Below, in pieces: positions 54,901-64,000 of a stretch of 64,000 nt of DNA. Both the position numbers and the translations under genes were made by a program. The notes under the pieces were generated by a model. That model worked only from the letters and a program-made list of their open reading frames with translations. It searched no databases and had not been told where the DNA came from. Numbering within the stretch: the stretch's first letter is position 1; the number at the start of each line of letters is the position of its first letter. The DNA lies in NCBI GenBank assembly GCA_033782935.1, contig JAWQEG010000412.1, positions 857,501 through 921,500 on the forward strand. Direction: 5' to 3'. Origin of the DNA: Petrolisthes cinctipes. Lineage: Eukaryota > Arthropoda > Malacostraca > Decapoda > Porcellanidae.

Positions 54901-57664
54901 GGGACCCCAAAATATCGAATTTTCGGGTGTTTAGGGCCAGAATTTGAGATATAAACGGGTACAGAAGATGCATGCACATATCGACTTTTGGGCACCTAAA
55001 AGATCCATTTTCAGTATGTTTTTGGCCTGTATTTTGAAAATACTCTAACACGGAGTAGGCATGTACAGATCGCTTCTGGGACCTCTAAATATCGATTTTT
55101 CGGGTGTTTTGGGACTGAATTTGAGATATCGATTTTTGGCACCTAAAATGTCTATTTTTAGCATGTTTTTAGCCTATATTTTGAAAATATTCTAGCACTG
55201 TGTAGGCATGTACATATTGCTTCTGGGACCCCAAAATATTGAATTTTCGGGTGTTTTGAGCCTGAATTTGAGATATAAACGGGTACTGAAGATGCATGCA
55301 CATATCGACTTTTGTGCATCTAAAAGATCGATTTTTAGTATGTTTTGAGCATGTATTTTGAAAATACTCTAACACGGAGTAGGCATGTACAGATTGCTTC
55401 TGGGACCCCTAAATATCGAATTTTCGGGTGTTTTGGGACTGAATTTGAGATATCGACTTTTTAGCACCAAAAAGATCGATTTTTAGCATGTTTTTAGCCT
55501 ATATTTTGAAAATATTCTAGCACTGTGTAGGCATGTACAGATTGCTTCTGGGACCCCAAAATATTGAATTTTCGGGTGTTTTGAGCCTGAATTTGAGATA
55601 TAAACGGGTACTGAAGATGCATGCACATATCGACTTTTGTGCATCTAAAAGATCGATTTTCAGTATGTTTTGAGCATGTATTTTGAAAATACTCTAACAC
55701 GGAGTAGGCATGTACAGATCGCTTCTGGGACCCCTAAATATTGAATTTTCGGGTGTTTTGGGACTGTATTTGAGATATCGACTTTTTGGCACCTAAAAGA
55801 TAGATTTTTAGCATGTTTTTAGCCTATATTTTGAAAATATTCTAGCACTGACTAGGCATGTACAGATTGCTTCTGGGACCCCAAAATATTGAATTTTCGG
55901 GTGTTTTGAGCCTGAATTTGAGATATAAACGGGTACAGAAGATACATGCACATATTGACTTTGGGCACCAAATATATCGATTTTCAGCATGTTTTGGGCC
56001 TGAATTTTGAAAATACTCTAACACGGAGTAGGCATGTACAGATCGCTTCTGGGACCCGCAAATATCGAATTTTCGGGTGTTTAGGGCCAGAATTTGAGAT
56101 ATAAACGGGTACAGAAGATGCATGCACATATCGACTTTTGGGCACCTAAAAGATCGATTTTCAGTATGTTTTTGGCCTGTATTTTGAAAATACTCTAACA
56201 CGGAGTAGGCATGTACAGATACCTTCTGGGACCACTAAATATCGAATTTTCGGGTGTTTTGGGACTGAATTTGAGATATCGATTTTTTGGCACCTAAAAT
56301 GTCGATGTTTAGCATGTTTTTAGCCTATATTTTGAAAATATTCTAGCACTGTGTAGGCATGTACAGATTGCTTCTGGGACTCCAAAATATTGAATTTTCG
56401 GGTGTTTTGAGCCTGAATTTGAGATATAAACGGGTACAGAAGATACATGCACATATTGACTTTGGGCACCAAAAATATCGATTTTCAGCATGTTTTGGGC
56501 CTGAATTTTGAAAATACTCTAACACGGAGTAGGCATGTACAGATCGCTTCTGGGACTCCAAAATATCGAATTTTCGGGTGTTTAGGGCCAGAATTTGAGA
56601 TATAAACGGGTACAGAAGATGCATGCACATATCGACTTTTGGGCACCTAAAAGATCGATTTTCAGTATGTTTTTGGCCTGTATTTTGAAAATACTCTAAC
56701 ACGGAGTAGGCATGTACAGATCGCTTTTGGGACCTCTAAATATCTATTTTTCGGGTGTTTTGGGACTGAATTTGAGATATCGATTTTTGGCACCTAAAAT
56801 GTCGATTTTTAGCATGTTTTTAGCCTATATTTTGAAAATATTCTAGCACTGTGTAGGCATGTACAGATTGCTTCTGGGACCCCAAAATATTGAATTTTCG
56901 GGTGTTTTGAGCCTGAATTTGAGATATAAACGGGTACTGAAGATGCATGCACATATCGACTTTTGTGCATCTAAAAGATCGATTTTCAGTATGTTTTGAG
57001 CATGTATTTTGAAAATACTCTAACACGGAGTAGGCATGTACAGATCGCTTCTGGGACCCCTAAATATTGAATTTTCGGGTGTTTTGGAACTGAATTTGAG
57101 ATATCGACTTTTGGGCACCTAAAAGATCGATTTTTAGCATGTTTTTAGCCTATATTTTGAAAATATTCTAGCACTGACTAGGCATCTACAGATTGCTTCT
57201 GGGACCCCAAAATATTGAATTTTCGGGTGTTTTGAGCCTGAATTTGAGATATAAACGGGTACAGAAGATACATGCACATATTGACTTTGGGCACCAAAAA
57301 TATCGATTTTCAGCATGTTTTGGGCCTGAATTTTGAAAATACTCTAACACGGAGTAGGCATGTACAGATCGCTTCTGGGACCCGCAAATATCGAATTTTC
57401 GGGTGTTTAGGGCCAGAATTTGAGATATAAACGGGTACAGAAGATGCATGCACATATCGACTTTTGGGCACCTAAAAGATCGATTTTCAGTATGTTTTTG
57501 GCCTGTATTTTGAAAATAATCTAACACGGAGTAGGCATTTACAGATACCTTCTGGGACCTCTAAATATCGAATTTTCGGGTGTTTTGGGACTGAATTTGA
57601 GATATCGATTTTTTGGCACCTAAAATGTCGATTTTTAGCATGTTTTTAGCCTATATTTTGAAAA

Positions 57665-57840
57665 TATTCTAGCACTGTGTAGGCATGTACAGATTGCTTC
57701 TGGGACCCCAAAATATTGAATTTTCGGGTGTTTTGAGCCTGAATTTGAGATATAAACGGGTACAGAAGATACATGCACATATTGACTTTGGGCATCTAAA
57801 ATATCGATTTTCAGCATGTTTTGGGCCTGTATTTTGAAAA
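57665..57840 (+). repeat. Representative long monomer M1 (176 bp, type a)
   Basis: First monomer of a clean trimer, cut here just after the TTTTGAAAA junction. It starts TATTCTAGCACTGTGTAGG and carries GATTGC, CCCCAAAATATTGAA, GGTACAGAAGATACATGC, ATTGACTTTGGGCATC and GTTTTGGGCCTG. The 176-bp length, one base shorter than M2, comes from GACTTTGGG against GACTTTTGTG. M1 is the TpG-rich variant: three sites that are CpG in other monomers are TpG here. The 'b' flavour of M1 has GGGCACCAAAA in place of GGGCATCTAAA and usually CTGAGTAGG at its start. Confidence 0.93.
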
Positions 57841-58017
57841 TACTCTAACACTGAGTAGGCATGTACAGATTGCTTCTGGGACCCCAAAATATTGAATTTT
57901 CGGGTGTTTTGAGCCTGAATTTGAGATATAAACGGGTACTGAAGATGCATGCACATATCGACTTTTGTGCACCTAAAAGATCGATTTTCAGTATGTTTTG
58001 AGCATGTATTTTGAAAA
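57841..58017 (+). repeat. Representative long monomer M2 (177 bp, type a)
   Basis: Second monomer of the trimer. It starts TACTCTAACACTGAGTAGG and has GGTACTGAAGATGCATGC (with an 8-bp palindrome TGCATGCA), CGACTTTTGTGCACC and GTTTTGAGCATG. At 3 x 59 bp it keeps reading frame from copy to copy, which explains the recurrent minus-strand open frames. The 'b' flavour has GATCGC, CCCCAAAATATCGAA, GTTTAGGGCCAG, GGGCACC and GTTTTTGGCCTG. The NsiI (ATGCAT) and SphI (GCATGC) sites in GATGCATGC normally occur in this monomer and not in M1 or M3. Confidence 0.93.
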
Positions 58018-58020
58018 TAC
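58006..58020. other. 15-bp dyad at the monomer junction (GTA...TAC form)
   Basis: GTATTTTGAAAATAC is a perfect 7-bp inverted repeat around a single G. It lies at the end of M2 and spans the chosen monomer boundary. Most long monomers carry it; M1 of type b has GAATTTTGAAAATAC, with one mismatched pair. It is the most conserved dyad I could see in the unit. Confidence 0.75.
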
Positions 58021-58165
58021 TCTAACACGGAGTAGGCATGTACAGATCGCTTCTGGGACCCCTAAATATCGAATTTTCGGGTGTTTTGGGACTGAATTTG
58101 AGATATCGACTTTTTGGCACCTAAAAGATCGATTTTTAGCATGTTTTTAACCTATATTTTGAAAA
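58018..58165 (+). repeat. Representative short monomer M3 (148 bp)
   Basis: Third monomer of the trimer, equal to a long monomer minus 29 bp. GAGATAT runs straight into CGACTTTTTGGCACC, and the missing stretch is the AAACGGGTAC...GCACATAT part of half A. The join (58100-58107) creates an EcoRV site, GATATC, characteristic of the short monomer, although some copies have lost it (for example GATATATCG). Other markers are CCCCTAAATATCG, GTTTTGGGACTG, ATCGATTTTTAGCATG and TTTTTAGCC (here TTTTTAACC). The 'b' flavour has GATACC, ACCTCTAA, CGATTTTTTGGC and AAAATGTCG. The length is close to a nucleosome core (about 147 bp), against 176-177 bp for its neighbours. Confidence 0.93.
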
Positions 58166-61100
58166 TATTCTAGTACTGTACAGATTGCTTTTGGGACCCC
58201 AAAATATTGAATTTTCGGGTGTTTTGAGCCTGAATTTGAGATATAAACGGCTACAGAAGATACATGCACATATTGACTTTGGGCACCAAAAATATCGATT
58301 TTCAGCATGTTTTGGGCCTGAATTTTGAAAATACTCTAACACGGAGTAGGCAGGTACAGATCGCTTCTGGGACCCCAAAATATCGAATTTTCGGGTGTTT
58401 AGGGCCAGAATTTGAGATATAAACGGGTACAGAAGATGCATGCACATATCGACTTTTGTGCACCTAAAAGATCGATTTTCAGTATGTTTTTGGCCTGTAT
58501 TTTTAAAATACTCTAACACGGAGTAGGCATGTACAGATACCTTCTGGGACCTCTAAATATCGAATTTTCGGGTGTTTTGGGACTGAATTTGAGATATCGA
58601 TTTTTTGGCACCTAAAATGTCGATTTTTAGCATGTTTTTAGCCTATATTTTGAAAATATTCTAGCACTGTGTAGGCATGTACAGATTGCTTCTGGGACCC
58701 CAAAATATTGAATTTTCGGGTGTTTTGAGCCTGAATTTGAGATATAAACGGGTACAGAAGATACATGCACATATTGACTTTGGGCATCTAAAATATCGAT
58801 TTTCAGCATGTTTTGGGCCTGTATTTTGAAAATACTCTAACACTGAGTAGGTATGTCCAGATTGCTTCTGGGACCCCAAAATATTGAATTTTCGGGTGTT
58901 TTGAGCCTGAATTTGAGATATAAACGGGTACTGAAGATGCATGCACATATCGACTTTTGTGCACCTAAAAGATCGATTTTCAGTATGTTTTTGGCCTGTA
59001 TTTTGAAAATACTCTAACACGGAGTAGGCATGTACAGATACCTTCTGGGACCTCTAAATATCGAATTTTCGGGTGTTTTGGGACTGAATTTGAGATATCG
59101 ATTTTTTGGCACCTAAAATGTCGATTTTTAGCATGTTTTTAGCCTATATTTTGAAAATATTCTAGCACTGTGTAGGCATGTACAGATTGCTTCTGGGACC
59201 CCAAAATATTGAATTTTCGGGTGTTTTGAGCCTGAATTTGAGATATAAACGGGTACAGAAGATACATGCACATATTGACTTTGGGCATCTAAAATATCGA
59301 TTTTCAGCATGTTTTGGGCCTGTATTTTGAAAATACTCTAACACTGAGTAGGCATGTACAGATTGCTTCTGGGACCCCAAAATATTGAATTTTCGGGTGT
59401 TTTGAGCCTGAATTTGAGATATAAACGGGTACTGAAGATGCATGCACATATCGACTTTTGTGCACCTAAAAGATCGATTTTCAGTATGTTTTGAGCATGT
59501 ATTTTGAAAATACTCTAACACGGAGTAGGCAAATACAGATCGCTTCTGGGACCCCTAAATATCGAATTTTCGGGTGTTTTGGGACTGAATTTGAGATATC
59601 GACTTTTTGGCACCTAAAATGTCGATTTTTAGCATGTTTTTAGCCTATATTTTGAAAATATTCTAGCACTGAGTAGACATGTACAGATTGCTTCTGGGAC
59701 CCCAAAATATTGAATTTTCGGGTGTTTTGAGCCTGAATTTGAGATATAAACGGGTACAGAAGATACATGCACATATTGACTTTGGGCATCTAAAATATCG
59801 ATTTTCAGCATGTTTTGGGCCTGTATTTTGAAAATACTCTAACACTGAGTAGGCATGTACAGATTGCTTCTGGGACCCCAAAATATTGAATTTTCGGGTG
59901 TTTTGAGCCTGAATTTGAGATATAAACGGGTACTGAAGATGCATGCACATATCGACTTTTGTACACCTAAAAGATCGATTTTCAGTATGTTTTGAGCATG
60001 TATTTTTAAAATACTCTAACACGGAGTAGGCATGTACAGATCGCTTCTGGGACCCCTAAATATCGAATTTTCGGGTGTTTTGGGACTGAATTTGAGATAT
60101 CGACTTTTTGGCACCTAAAAGATCGATTTTTAGCATGTTTTTAACCTATATTTTGAAAATATTCTAGTACTGTACAGATTGCTTTTGGGACCCCAAAATA
60201 TTGAATTTTCGGGTGTTTTGAGCCTGAATTTGAGATATAAACGGCTACAGAAGATACATGCACATATTGACTTTGGGCACCAAAAATATCGATTTTCAGC
60301 ATGTTTTGGGCCTGAATTTTGAAAATACTCTAACACGGAGTAGGCAGGTACAGATCGCTTCTGGGACCCCAAAATATCGAATTTTCGGGTGTTTAGGGCC
60401 ACAATTTGAGATATAAACGGGTACAGAATATGCATGCACATATCGACTTTTGGGCACCTAAAAGATCGATTTTCAGTATGTTTTTGGCCTGTATTTTTAA
60501 AATACTCTAACACGGAGTAGGCATGTACAGATACCTTCTGGGACCTCTAAATATCGAATTTTCGGGTGTTTTGGGACTGAATTTGAGATATCGATTTTTT
60601 GGCACCTAAAATGTCGATTTTTAGCATGTTTTTAGCCTATATTTTGAAAATATTCTAGCACTGTGTAGGCATGTACAGATTGCTTCTGGGACCCCAAAAT
60701 ATTGAATTTTCGGGTGTTTTGAGCCTGAATTTGAGATATAAACGGGTACAGAAGATACATGCACATATTGACTTTGGGCATCTAAAATATCGATTTTCAG
60801 CATGTTTTGGGCCTGTATTTTGAAAATACTCTAACACTGAGTAGGTATGTCCAGATTGCTTCTGGGACCCCAAAATATTGAATTTTCGGGTGTTTTGAGC
60901 CTGAATTTGAGATATAAACGGGTACTGAAGATGCATGCACATATCGACTTTTGTGCACCTAAAAGATCGATTTTCAGTATGTTTTTGGCCTGTATTTTGA
61001 AAATACTCTAACACGGAGTAGGCATGTACAGATACCTTCTGGGACCTCTAAATATCGAATTTTCGGGTGTTTTGGGACTGAATTTGAGATATCGATTTTT

Positions 61101-62123
61101 TGGCACCTAAAATGTCGATTTTTAGCATGTTTTTAGCCTATATTTTGAAAATATTCTAGCACTGTGTAGGCATGTACAGATTGCTTCTGGGACCCCAAAA
61201 TATTGAATTTTCGGGTGTTTTGAGCCTGAATTTGAGATATAAACGGGTACAGAAGATACATGCACATATTGACTTTGGGCATCTAAAATATCGATTTTCA
61301 GCATGTTTTGGTCCTGTATTTTGAAAATACTCTAACACTGAGTAGGCATGTACAGATTGCTTCTGGGACCCCAAAATATTGAATTTTCGGGTGTTTTGAG
61401 CCTGAATTTGAGATATAAACGGGTACTGAAGATGCATGCACATATCGACTTTTGTGCACCTAAAAGATCGATTTTCAGTATGTTTTGAGCATGTATTTTG
61501 AAAATACTCTAACACGGAGTAGGCAAATACAGATCGCTTCTGGGACCCCTAAATATCGAATTTTCGGGTGTTTTGGGACTGAATTTGAGATATCGACTTT
61601 TTGGCACCTAAAATGTCGATTTTTAGCATGTTTTTAGCCTATATTTTGAAAATATTCTAGCACTGAGTAGACATGTACAGATTTCTTCTGGGACCCCAAA
61701 ATATTGAATTTTCGGGTGTTTTGAGCCTGAATTTGAGATATTAACGGGTACAGAAGATACATGCACATATTGACTTTGGGCATCTAAAATATCGATTTTC
61801 AGCATGTTTTGGGCCTTTATTTTGAAAATACTCTAACACTGAGTAGGCATGTACAGATTGCTTCTGGGACCCCAAAATATTGAATTTTCGGGTGTTTTGA
61901 GCCTGAATTTGAGATATAAACGGGTACTAAAGATGTATGCACATATCGACTTTTGTGCACCTAAAAGATCGATTTTCAGTATGTCTTGAGCATGTATTTT
62001 GAAAATACTCTAACACGGAGTAGGCATGTACAGATCGCTTCTGGGACCCCTAAATATCGAATTTTCGGGTGTTTTGGGACTGAATTTGAGATATCGACTT
62101 TTTGGCACCTAAAAGATCGATTT
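58136..62123 (+). repeat. Two tandem 1994-bp blocks, second super-unit
   Basis: Blocks 58136-60129 and 60130-62123 repeat the arrangement of the first super-unit with the same private marks (CTAGTACTG near 58170/60164, AACGGCTACAG near 58249/60243, GGCAAATACAG near 59530/61524). Both super-units contain the pair, so the 1994-bp duplication came before the 8773-bp duplication. Confidence 0.88.
58154..58168. other. 15-bp dyad at the monomer junction (ATA...TAT form)
   Basis: ATATTTTGAAAATAT occupies the same place at the end of short monomer M3. Relative to the M2 form the outermost pair has changed on both sides (G/C to A/T), so the 7-bp inverted repeat is still perfect. This pattern holds at nearly all short monomers in the window. 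Confidence 0.75.
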
Positions 62124-64000
62124 TTAGCATGTTTTTAGCCTATATTTTGAAAATATTCTAGCACTGTACAGATTGCTTCTGGGACCCCAAAATATTGAAT
62201 TTTCGGGTGTTTTGAGCCTGAATTTGAGATATAAACGGGTACAGAAGATACATGCACATATTGACTTTGGGCACCAAAAATATCGATTTTCAGCATGTTT
62301 TGGGCCTGAATTTTGAAAATACTCTAATACGGAGTAGGCATGTACAGATCGCTTCTGGGACCCCAAAATATCGAATTTTCGGGTGTTTAGGGCCAGAATT
62401 TGAGATATAAACGGGTACAGAAGATGCATGCACATATCGACTTTTGTGCACCTAAAAGATCGATTTTCAGTATGTTTTGAGCATGTATTTTGAAAATACT
62501 CTAACACGGAGTAGGCATGTACAGATACCTTCTGGGACCTCTAAATATCGAATTTTCGGGCGTTTTGGGACTGAATTTGATATCTCGATTTTTTGGCACC
62601 TAAAATGTCGATTTTTAGCATGTTTTTAGCCTAAATTTTGAAAATATTCTAACACTGTGTAGGCAAGTACAGATTGCTTCTGGGACCCCAAAATATTGAA
62701 TTTTCGGGTGTTTTGAGCCTGAATTTGAGATATAAACGGGTACAGAAGATACATGCACATATTGACTTTGGGCATCTAAAATATCGATTTTCAGCATGTT
62801 TTGGGCCTGTATTTTGAAAATACTCTAACAATGAGTAGACATGTACAGATTGCTTCTGGGACCCCAAAATATTGAATTTTCGGGTGTTTTGGACCTGAAT
62901 TTGAGATATAAACGGGTACTGAAGATGCATGCACATATCGACTTTTGTGCACCTAAAAGATCGATTTTCAGTATGTTTTGAGCATGTATTTTGAAAATAC
63001 TCTAACACGGAGTAGGCATGTACAGATAGCTTCTGGGACCCCTAAATATCGAATTTTCGGGTGTTTTGGGACTGAATTTGAGATATCGACTTTTTGGCAC
63101 CTAAAAGATCGATTTTTAGCATGTTTTTAGCCTATATTTTGAAAATATTCTAGCACTGTACAGATTGCTTCTGGGACCCCAAAATATTGAATTTTCGGGT
63201 GTTTTGAGCCTGAATTTGAGATATAAACGGGTACAGAAGATGCATGCACATATCGACTTTTGGGCACCTAAAAGATCGATTTTCAGTATGTTTTTGGCCT
63301 GTATTTTGAAAATACTCTAACACGGAGTAGGCATGTACAGATACCTTCTGGGACCTCTAAATATCGAATTTTCGGGTGTTTTGGGACTGAATTTAAGATA
63401 TCGATTTTTTGGCAACTAAAATGTCGATTTTTAGCATGTTTTTAGCCTATATTTTGAAAATATTCTAGCACTGTGTAGGCATGTACAGATTGCTTCTGGG
63501 ACCCCAAAATATTGAATTTTCGGGTGTTTTGAGCCTGAATTTGAGATATAAACGGGTACAGAAGATACATGCACATATTGACTTTGGGCACCAAAAATAT
63601 CGATTTTCAGCATGTTTTGGGCCTGAATTTTGAAAATACTCTAACACGGAGTAGGCATGTACAGATCGCTTCTGGGACCCCAAAATATCGAATTTTCGGG
63701 TGTTTAGGGCCAGAATTTGAGATATAAACGGGTACAGAAGATGCATGCACATATCGACTTTTGGGCACCTAAAAGATCCATTTTCAGTATGTTTTTGGCC
63801 TGTATTTTGAAAATACTCTAACACGGAGTAGGCATGTACAGATCGCTTCTGGGACCTCTAAATATCGATTTTTCGGGTGTTTTGGGACTGAATTTGAGAT
63901 ATCGATTTTTGGCACCTAAAATGTCTATTTTTAGCATGTTTTTAGCCTATATTTTGAAAATATTCTAGCACTGTGTAGGCATGTACAGATTGCTTCTGGG

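Larger units (their letters stand above)
48700..57472 (+). repeat. 8773-bp super-unit, complete copy
   Basis: Matching unit starts here and in the next copy are all exactly 8773 bp apart: 48862/57635, 49363/58136, 49854/58627, 50355/59128, 50856/59629, 51357/60130, 51848/60621, 52349/61122, 52850/61623, 53351/62124, 53842/62615 and 54658/63431. The left exchange point lies between about 48.6 kb, where CCCCAAAATATCG faces CCCGCAAATATCG, and about 48.74 kb, where both copies share the rare GAAAATAATCTAAC. No indel between copies was noticed. Confidence 0.92.
54658..57472 (+). repeat. Local block copies at lags 1651 and 1326 bp
   Basis: The stretch 54658-55375 resembles 56309-57026 at lag 1651, including the unusual short-monomer form ACCTCTAAATATC.ATTTTTCGG with GATATCGATTTTTGGC (about 55083/56734). 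The stretch from about 55.5 to 56.1 kb recurs at lag 1326, marked by GTGCATCTAAAAG (about 55640/56966), CCCCTAAATATTGAATT (about 55731/57057), CACTGACTAGG (about 55850/57176) and GACCCGCAAATATCG (about 56054/57380). The difference, 325 bp, is one dimer. Confidence 0.75.
1..64000 (+). repeat. Higher-order satellite DNA array filling the whole window
   Basis: Every part of the window reads as copies of one repeat family in the same orientation. Landmarks recur in fixed order in each monomer: CTGGGACCCC, TTGAATTTTCGGGTG, GAGATATAAACGGG, a GACTTT..GGCACC block, ATCGATTTT, and TTTTGAAAATA. Monomers are 176/177 bp (long) or 148 bp (short), most often in the order long-long-short with a period near 501 bp. 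I saw no inverted block, no unrelated insertion and no array edge, so both ends are truncated by the window. Nucleosome-sized monomers with nested higher-order repeats are typical of eukaryotic centromeric or pericentromeric satellites; assigning a centromere here is inference. I do not recognise the family or species. No protein-coding gene, tRNA or rRNA is supported anywhere in the array. Confidence 0.98.
57473..64000 (+). repeat. 8773-bp super-unit, second copy cut by the window end
   Basis: Holds about 6.5 kb of the second copy. Differences from the first copy that I could see are few single bases, for example TTTTGGCATC against TTTGGGCATC (51010/59783), GTGCACC against GTACACC (about 51189/59962), TTTTGAAAAT against TTTTTAAAAT (about 51724/60497), GGCATGTCCAG against GGTATGTCCAG (about 52072/60845) and GGTGCTTTGG against GGTGTTTTGG (about 54605/63378). 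This makes it the youngest large duplication in the window, or an assembly duplication. Confidence 0.9.

Noticed and set aside
57920..57970. Palindrome TGCATGCA in M2 as a specific regulatory site
   Set aside because: It is only 8 bp, and M1 has TACATGCA at the same place. More likely sequence drift than a maintained site, though useful as an NsiI/SphI marker.
57665..58165. Transposable element or retrotransposon LTR origin of the unit
   Set aside because: I saw no terminal inverted repeats, target-site duplications, primer-binding site, polypurine tract or transposase/integrase-like frame in the repeat or between copies.
107..63824. About 200 open reading frames of 60-178 codons, mostly minus strand, encoding a repeated Cys/Tyr-rich peptide family
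   Set aside because: They arise because the 177-bp monomer is a multiple of 3 and has few minus-strand stops. Overlapping frames of the same monomer are open at once, lengths jump with the 148/176-bp units and the 8-10-bp deletions, and no copy is longer or better preserved than the others. There is no sign of codon-level constraint, so I do not call any of them genes.
1..64000. CRISPR array
   Set aside because: Repeats are 148-177 bp and contiguous. There are no unique spacers and no cas genes.
1..64000. Human alpha satellite (about 171 bp)
   Set aside because: Monomer length and sequence landmarks do not match what I know of alpha satellite. The resemblance is limited to size class and HOR organisation.
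1..64000. Minisatellite-type coding repeat (a large repetitive protein gene)
   Set aside because: Mixed unit lengths (176, 177, 148, 154 bp) break the frame at nearly every unit on both strands, so no long continuous frame exists.
1..64000. Inverted segments or strand switches within the array
   Set aside because: Reading the landmarks through the window, all monomers are in the same orientation. I found no reverse-complement block.

Overview
The window is one uninterrupted tandem satellite array, in a single head-to-tail orientation on the + strand, running off both ends. I found no unique-sequence gap, no transposon, no RNA gene and no credible protein gene. The many open frames (mostly 60, 100-130 or 178 codons, minus strand) are by-products of an AT-rich repeat whose commonest monomer length, 177 bp, is a multiple of 3. 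The family is not one I recognise by name. A nucleosome-sized monomer organised into higher-order repeats (HORs) over more than 64 kb points to a eukaryotic (peri)centromeric or heterochromatic block. A plant is a reasonable guess, but the sequence does not prove it.

Architecture has five tiers. (1) The full monomer is an old dimer of two 88-bp half-units, A and B (57 of 88 positions identical, ungapped, hand-counted in the copy at 54725-54900). (2) Monomers come as long forms (176/177 bp) and a short form (148 bp) that lacks 29 bp of half A between two ATAT direct repeats. (3) Long-long-short makes a trimer of about 501 bp (about 491 bp with a recurrent 10-bp deletion). Dimers (about 324 bp) and tetramers (about 677 bp) also occur. 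(4) Two trimer flavours, 'a' and 'b', often alternate to give a hexamer of about 992-1002 bp, and four trimers form a 1994-bp block. (5) Blocks are duplicated again at lags of 5636, about 5121-5930, and 8773 bp.

Layout: 1-2.6 kb is irregular and indel-rich. At 2.6-14.4 kb there is an a/b array with a 5636-bp-lag duplication and a 992-bp tandem duplication. At 14.4-22.3 kb there is a mosaic sharing a marked segment with later positions. At 22.3-33.06 kb two tandem super-units of 5121 and 5606 bp lie side by side, their length difference explained by +809, -501 and +177 bp events. At 33.06-48.7 kb there is a mosaic with an older partial copy of that super-unit (about 37.4-40.2 kb), the most diverged monomer (about 35.5 kb) and a 116-bp deletion (42.2 kb). 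At 48.7-64 kb an 8773-bp super-unit is followed by a nearly identical second copy cut by the window edge, each containing two tandem 1994-bp blocks.

Nothing here works as an operon or pathway. If the array has a function, it is more likely chromosomal (nucleosome phasing, DNA curvature or dyads, kinetochore chromatin). The features that could bear on that are a dyad at each monomer junction with a covarying outer pair, phased T-tracts, and a CENP-B-box-like and TATAAA-containing segment present in long monomers but removed from the short one.
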